Below, one piece after another: positions 5,563 through 6,877 of a stretch of 6,877 nt of DNA. The number at the start of each line of letters is the position of its first letter. Position 1 is the first letter of the stretch. The notes under the pieces are model-generated. The model searched no databases and was not told the origin of the DNA. It saw only the letters and a program-made list of their open reading frames with translations. The translations under genes were made by a program, and so were the position numbers. The DNA is taken from NCBI GenBank assembly GCA_023381035.1, contig JAMCTK010000037.1, positions 1 through 6,877 on the forward strand, read 5' to 3'. The DNA is from Patescibacteria group bacterium. Lineage in GTDB: Bacteria > Patescibacteria > Microgenomatia > Levybacterales > UBA12049.

Positions 5563-5659
5563 GCTTATAAAATTTTCCACTCGTCCATGGTATTTTTAAA
5601 AAATAAAAAAAAGGTAAGAATTAATAAAAGAAATAGTAAGAGGAATTTTCCCAAGCATT

Positions 5660-5735
5660 TGGTGGGTCGTGATAGAATCGAACTATCGACCTCGTCTTTA
5701 TCAGAGACGCGTTCTAGCCACTGAACCAACGACCC
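5660..5735 (-). tRNA. tRNA-Ile (anticodon GAT)
   Basis: The minus strand folds into a complete cloverleaf: acceptor GGGTCGT/ACGACCC (7 of 7 pairs), D arm GTTC-AGTGGCTA-GAAC with canonical G18G19, anticodon arm CGTCT-CTGATAA-AGACG, five-base variable loop, and T arm GATAG-TTCGATT-CTATC. The anticodon GAT (plus-strand 5700-5702) reads AUU and AUC. Discriminator is A73 and the 3' CCA is encoded. An extended -10 box lies 17 bases upstream. Confidence 0.97.
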
Positions 5736-5752
5736 AAACAATAGTGAACTTT

Positions 5753-5761
5753 ATTCTATCA
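5753..5761 (-). promoter_or_regulatory. Extended -10 promoter for tRNA-Ile
   Basis: Minus-strand TGATAGAAT (5761 to 5753) is a TGn-extended -10 box. The predicted start near 5746 leaves an 11-nt leader before the tRNA at 5735. No convincing -35 is seen. It overlaps the region just beyond the interrupted small membrane ORF. Confidence 0.55.
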
Positions 5762-5771
5762 AAAAACAAAC

Positions 5772-5984
5772 TTATTTAAAAGAAGAATCCATATTTCTCT
5801 TTCTTCTAACACTATCAGCTAAAAAAATTGTGCCTACAATTAAAAAAGCTGCTCTCTCTGTAGCAATACCAATAAGTCCAGCAATTATCCCTCCAAATTT
5901 TTCAGCTCTTATCAATTCACTTTTTGGTTTAGACAGCTGTTCTTCTTTAATTTCTCTTCCAAGTTAAATTTGTTCGTGTCTCAT
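5772..5984 (-). pseudogene. Small Gly-rich membrane ORF interrupted by an in-frame TAA at codon 7
   Basis: Minus-strand ATG 5984 starts a 70-codon frame ending at TAA 5772-5774, but codon 7 (5964-5966) is TAA. Before the stop it reads MRHEQI; after it LGREIKEEQLSKPKSEL, then a hydrophobic glycine-patterned segment (FGGIIAGLIGIATERAAF, 30-47, then LIVGTIFLAD, 48-57) and a basic tail SVRRKRNMD. The sequence on both sides of the stop reads like one protein, and AAA or CAA to TAA is a single base change. Alternatives are a genuine start after the stop, such as TTG 5915 giving 47 residues, or a sequencing error. One transmembrane segment with cytoplasmic charged ends is likely. It lies between tRNA-Cys and tRNA-Ile on the same strand. 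No family is recognised. Confidence 0.5.
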
Positions 5985-6001
5985 TTTTATGAAATATTCT
6001 G

Positions 6002-6074
6002 AGGCGCGAGGGGGACTTGCACCCCCGAATGACTGTTCTGCAAACAGCTGTGTTAGCTACTTCACCATCGCGCC
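6002..6074 (-). tRNA. tRNA-Cys (anticodon GCA) with unusual D/T-loop contact bases
   Basis: Minus-strand cloverleaf: acceptor GGCGCGA/TCGCGCC (7 of 7 pairs), D arm GTGA-AGTAGCTA-ACAC, anticodon arm GCTGT-TTGCAGA-ACAGT, variable CATTC, T arm GGGGG-TGCAAGT-CCCCC. Anticodon GCA is at plus-strand 6039-6041. U73 is the standard cysteine discriminator. CCA is not encoded (CAG follows). Oddities: D-loop AGTAGCTA has A where tRNA-Ile has G18, the T-loop has G55 instead of U55, there is an A13-A22 mismatch, and G37 replaces the A37 normal for tRNAs reading UNN codons. Identity is secure; whether it is fully canonical in translation is open. Confidence 0.93.
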
Positions 6075-6085
6075 GACTAGCCTCA

Positions 6086-6094
6086 AGTTTAGCA
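6086..6094 (-). promoter_or_regulatory. Extended -10 promoter for tRNA-Cys
   Basis: Minus-strand TGCTAAACT (6094 to 6086) fits an extended -10 box; the predicted start near 6079 leaves a leader of about 5 nt. It lies in the 61-bp gap after the glycosyltransferase stop. No clear -35; read-through from the upstream gene is an alternative. Confidence 0.45.
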
Positions 6095-6135
6095 GATTTC
6101 AGAATGAAAAGCCAGACGATTCAACCTATTTATCG

Positions 6136-6877
6136 TTACCTTACAAACAGTTTGTAGACTTTTTCCAAACTATTGACGGATTTTTCTACAGAAAAATGTG
6201 CCGCTCGCTTTTTTGCATTCCTAGACAGTTCATTTATTAGTTTTTTATTCTTCAATAGAATAACTGCCTGTTTTGCAAATTCCTTTTCATTCTTTTCTAC
6301 CAACATTCCATTCTCCTGACCTCCAATAATTTCGCCAATTGCTTCATCTCTTGCTGCTAAGATCGGTAGCCCCGACGCCATTGCTTCTAAAATTACCATT
6401 CCTTGAGTCTCAGTAGTTGACGCAAATATAAACAAATCTGCGTCTTTATAAACTTTTGGTAAATCTTTGTGAAGAATCGTTCCGGTAAACAAAACTTTAT
6501 TTGATAAACCTAGATCCTGAACTTGTTTAATGAGATTCTCTTTTTCCGCACCGTCCCCAACTATAACCAGTTTTGCATCTTTTTGACTTTTTGAAATTAA
6601 TAAAAACGAATTTATTAAAAAGTCTACAGATTTTTCTATTCCAAGTCTTCCAACAGAAAAAGTAAAAAAAGAACTAATTGAAAGATTAAATCTTGTTCTT
6701 AAATAATTACTATTTGAAACATTGAATTTCTTAACGTCCAGTCCATTTGGAACAATGAATATGGGTTTTTTAACACCATAGGAAATTAGTTCTTTTTTTA
6801 CTTTTTCTGTTGGAACAATTAATCCACTACAACGATTTCCTAAAATTCTACTTGCAGCCCTTGCCATTCCTGGAGTT
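6136..6877 (-). CDS. GT4-family glycosyltransferase, C-terminal part (cut by window edge)
   Basis: The minus-strand frame is open to the window's right edge; Met at 6867 is internal because in-frame residues TPG precede it and the donor-proximal linker has already begun, so the N-terminal acceptor domain lies outside. Numbering from that Met, the GT-B C-terminal domain shows SGLIVPTEKVKKEL (14-27), IFIVPNGLDVKKF (36-48), SVGRLGIEKSVDF (71-83), LVIVGDGAEKENL (100-112), VLFTGTILHKDLPKVYKDAD (125-144) and ASTTETQGMVILEAMASG (149-166). The last contains the EX7E signature (E153, E161) that contacts the sugar-nucleotide donor. The STTETQG wording recalls bacterial diacylglycerol glucosyltransferases, so a membrane glycolipid or surface glycan is a plausible product, but the acceptor cannot be told from this half. 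It ends 61 bp before tRNA-Cys on the same strand. Confidence 0.92.
   Translation of the reverse strand, partial: TPGMARAASRILGNRCSGLIVPTEKVKKELISYGVKKPIFIVPNGLDVKKFNVSNSNYLRTRFNLSISSFFTFSVGRLGIEKSVDFLINSFLLISKSQKDAKLVIVGDGAEKENLIKQVQDLGLSNKVLFTGTILHKDLPKVYKDADLFIFASTTETQGMVILEAMASGLPILAARDEAIGEIIGGQENGMLVEKNEKEFAKQAVILLKNKKLINELSRNAKKRAAHFSVEKSVNSLEKVYKLFVR

Noticed and set aside
5989..6240. Open plus-strand frame of 83 codons
   Set aside because: It runs antisense through the whole tRNA-Cys gene and the end of the glycosyltransferase gene, and its composition does not look like a protein. It is a chance frame.
1..6877. CRISPR array, insertion sequence or prophage
   Set aside because: No regularly spaced repeats, terminal inverted repeats, transposase, integrase or phage structural motifs were seen; the only tandem similarity is inside the 322-798 gene.

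Overview
The window is an AT-rich, tightly packed bacterial segment. Genes are short and separated by few bases. Start sites have no convincing Shine-Dalgarno sequences; several start codons lie directly behind a -10 promoter box. Together with small single-TM proteins, a cysteine-rich anchored protein and dCTP deaminase/dUTPase-family genes, this suggests a small-genome Candidate Phyla Radiation (Patescibacteria) bacterium, possibly Microgenomates-like. That placement is an inference from style and content; no marker gene here proves it.

Left part (1-2607): all but one gene concern dTTP supply. A thymidylate synthase gene (thyA) runs off the left edge on the minus strand. Further right is a compact minus-strand operon dcd-tmk-dut-like: dCTP deaminase, thymidylate kinase and a dUTPase-family protein, with a 4-nt overlap and then a 2-nt gap. 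Together these enzymes would take dCTP to dUTP, dUMP, dTMP and dTDP. One unrelated plus-strand gene (322-798), encoding an unrecognised protein with a duplicated PDELGRTN...YGIP motif, sits between thyA and the operon. The dUTPase-like protein lacks the usual catalytic Asp.

Middle part (2608-5316): a membrane-anchored protein with three six-cysteine modules, each ending in a CC pair (18 cysteines), is divergent from dcd. Next comes a head-to-head pair that both look like zinc carbonic-anhydrase relatives: a 134-residue beta-class-like protein (minus) and a 523-residue protein (plus). The large protein's CPDGR and H...HGCG motifs have the spacing I remember for the carboxysome shell enzyme CsoSCA. 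No carboxysome or RuBisCO gene is visible.

Right part (5317-6877): all genes are on the minus strand. In transcription order they are a GT4 glycosyltransferase (N-terminus outside the window), tRNA-Cys(GCA), a small Gly-rich membrane ORF interrupted by an in-frame TAA, tRNA-Ile(GAT) and a 53-residue single-TM protein. An AT-rich hairpin with a T-run separates this block from the large carbonic-anhydrase-like gene.

Three observations stand out. At least five genes appear to be transcribed as leaderless mRNAs, several from extended -10 (TGnTAnAAT) promoters. Two carbonic-anhydrase-like genes share one divergent promoter region. The tRNA-Cys has a paired change at D-loop position 18 and T-loop position 55, which normally contact each other.
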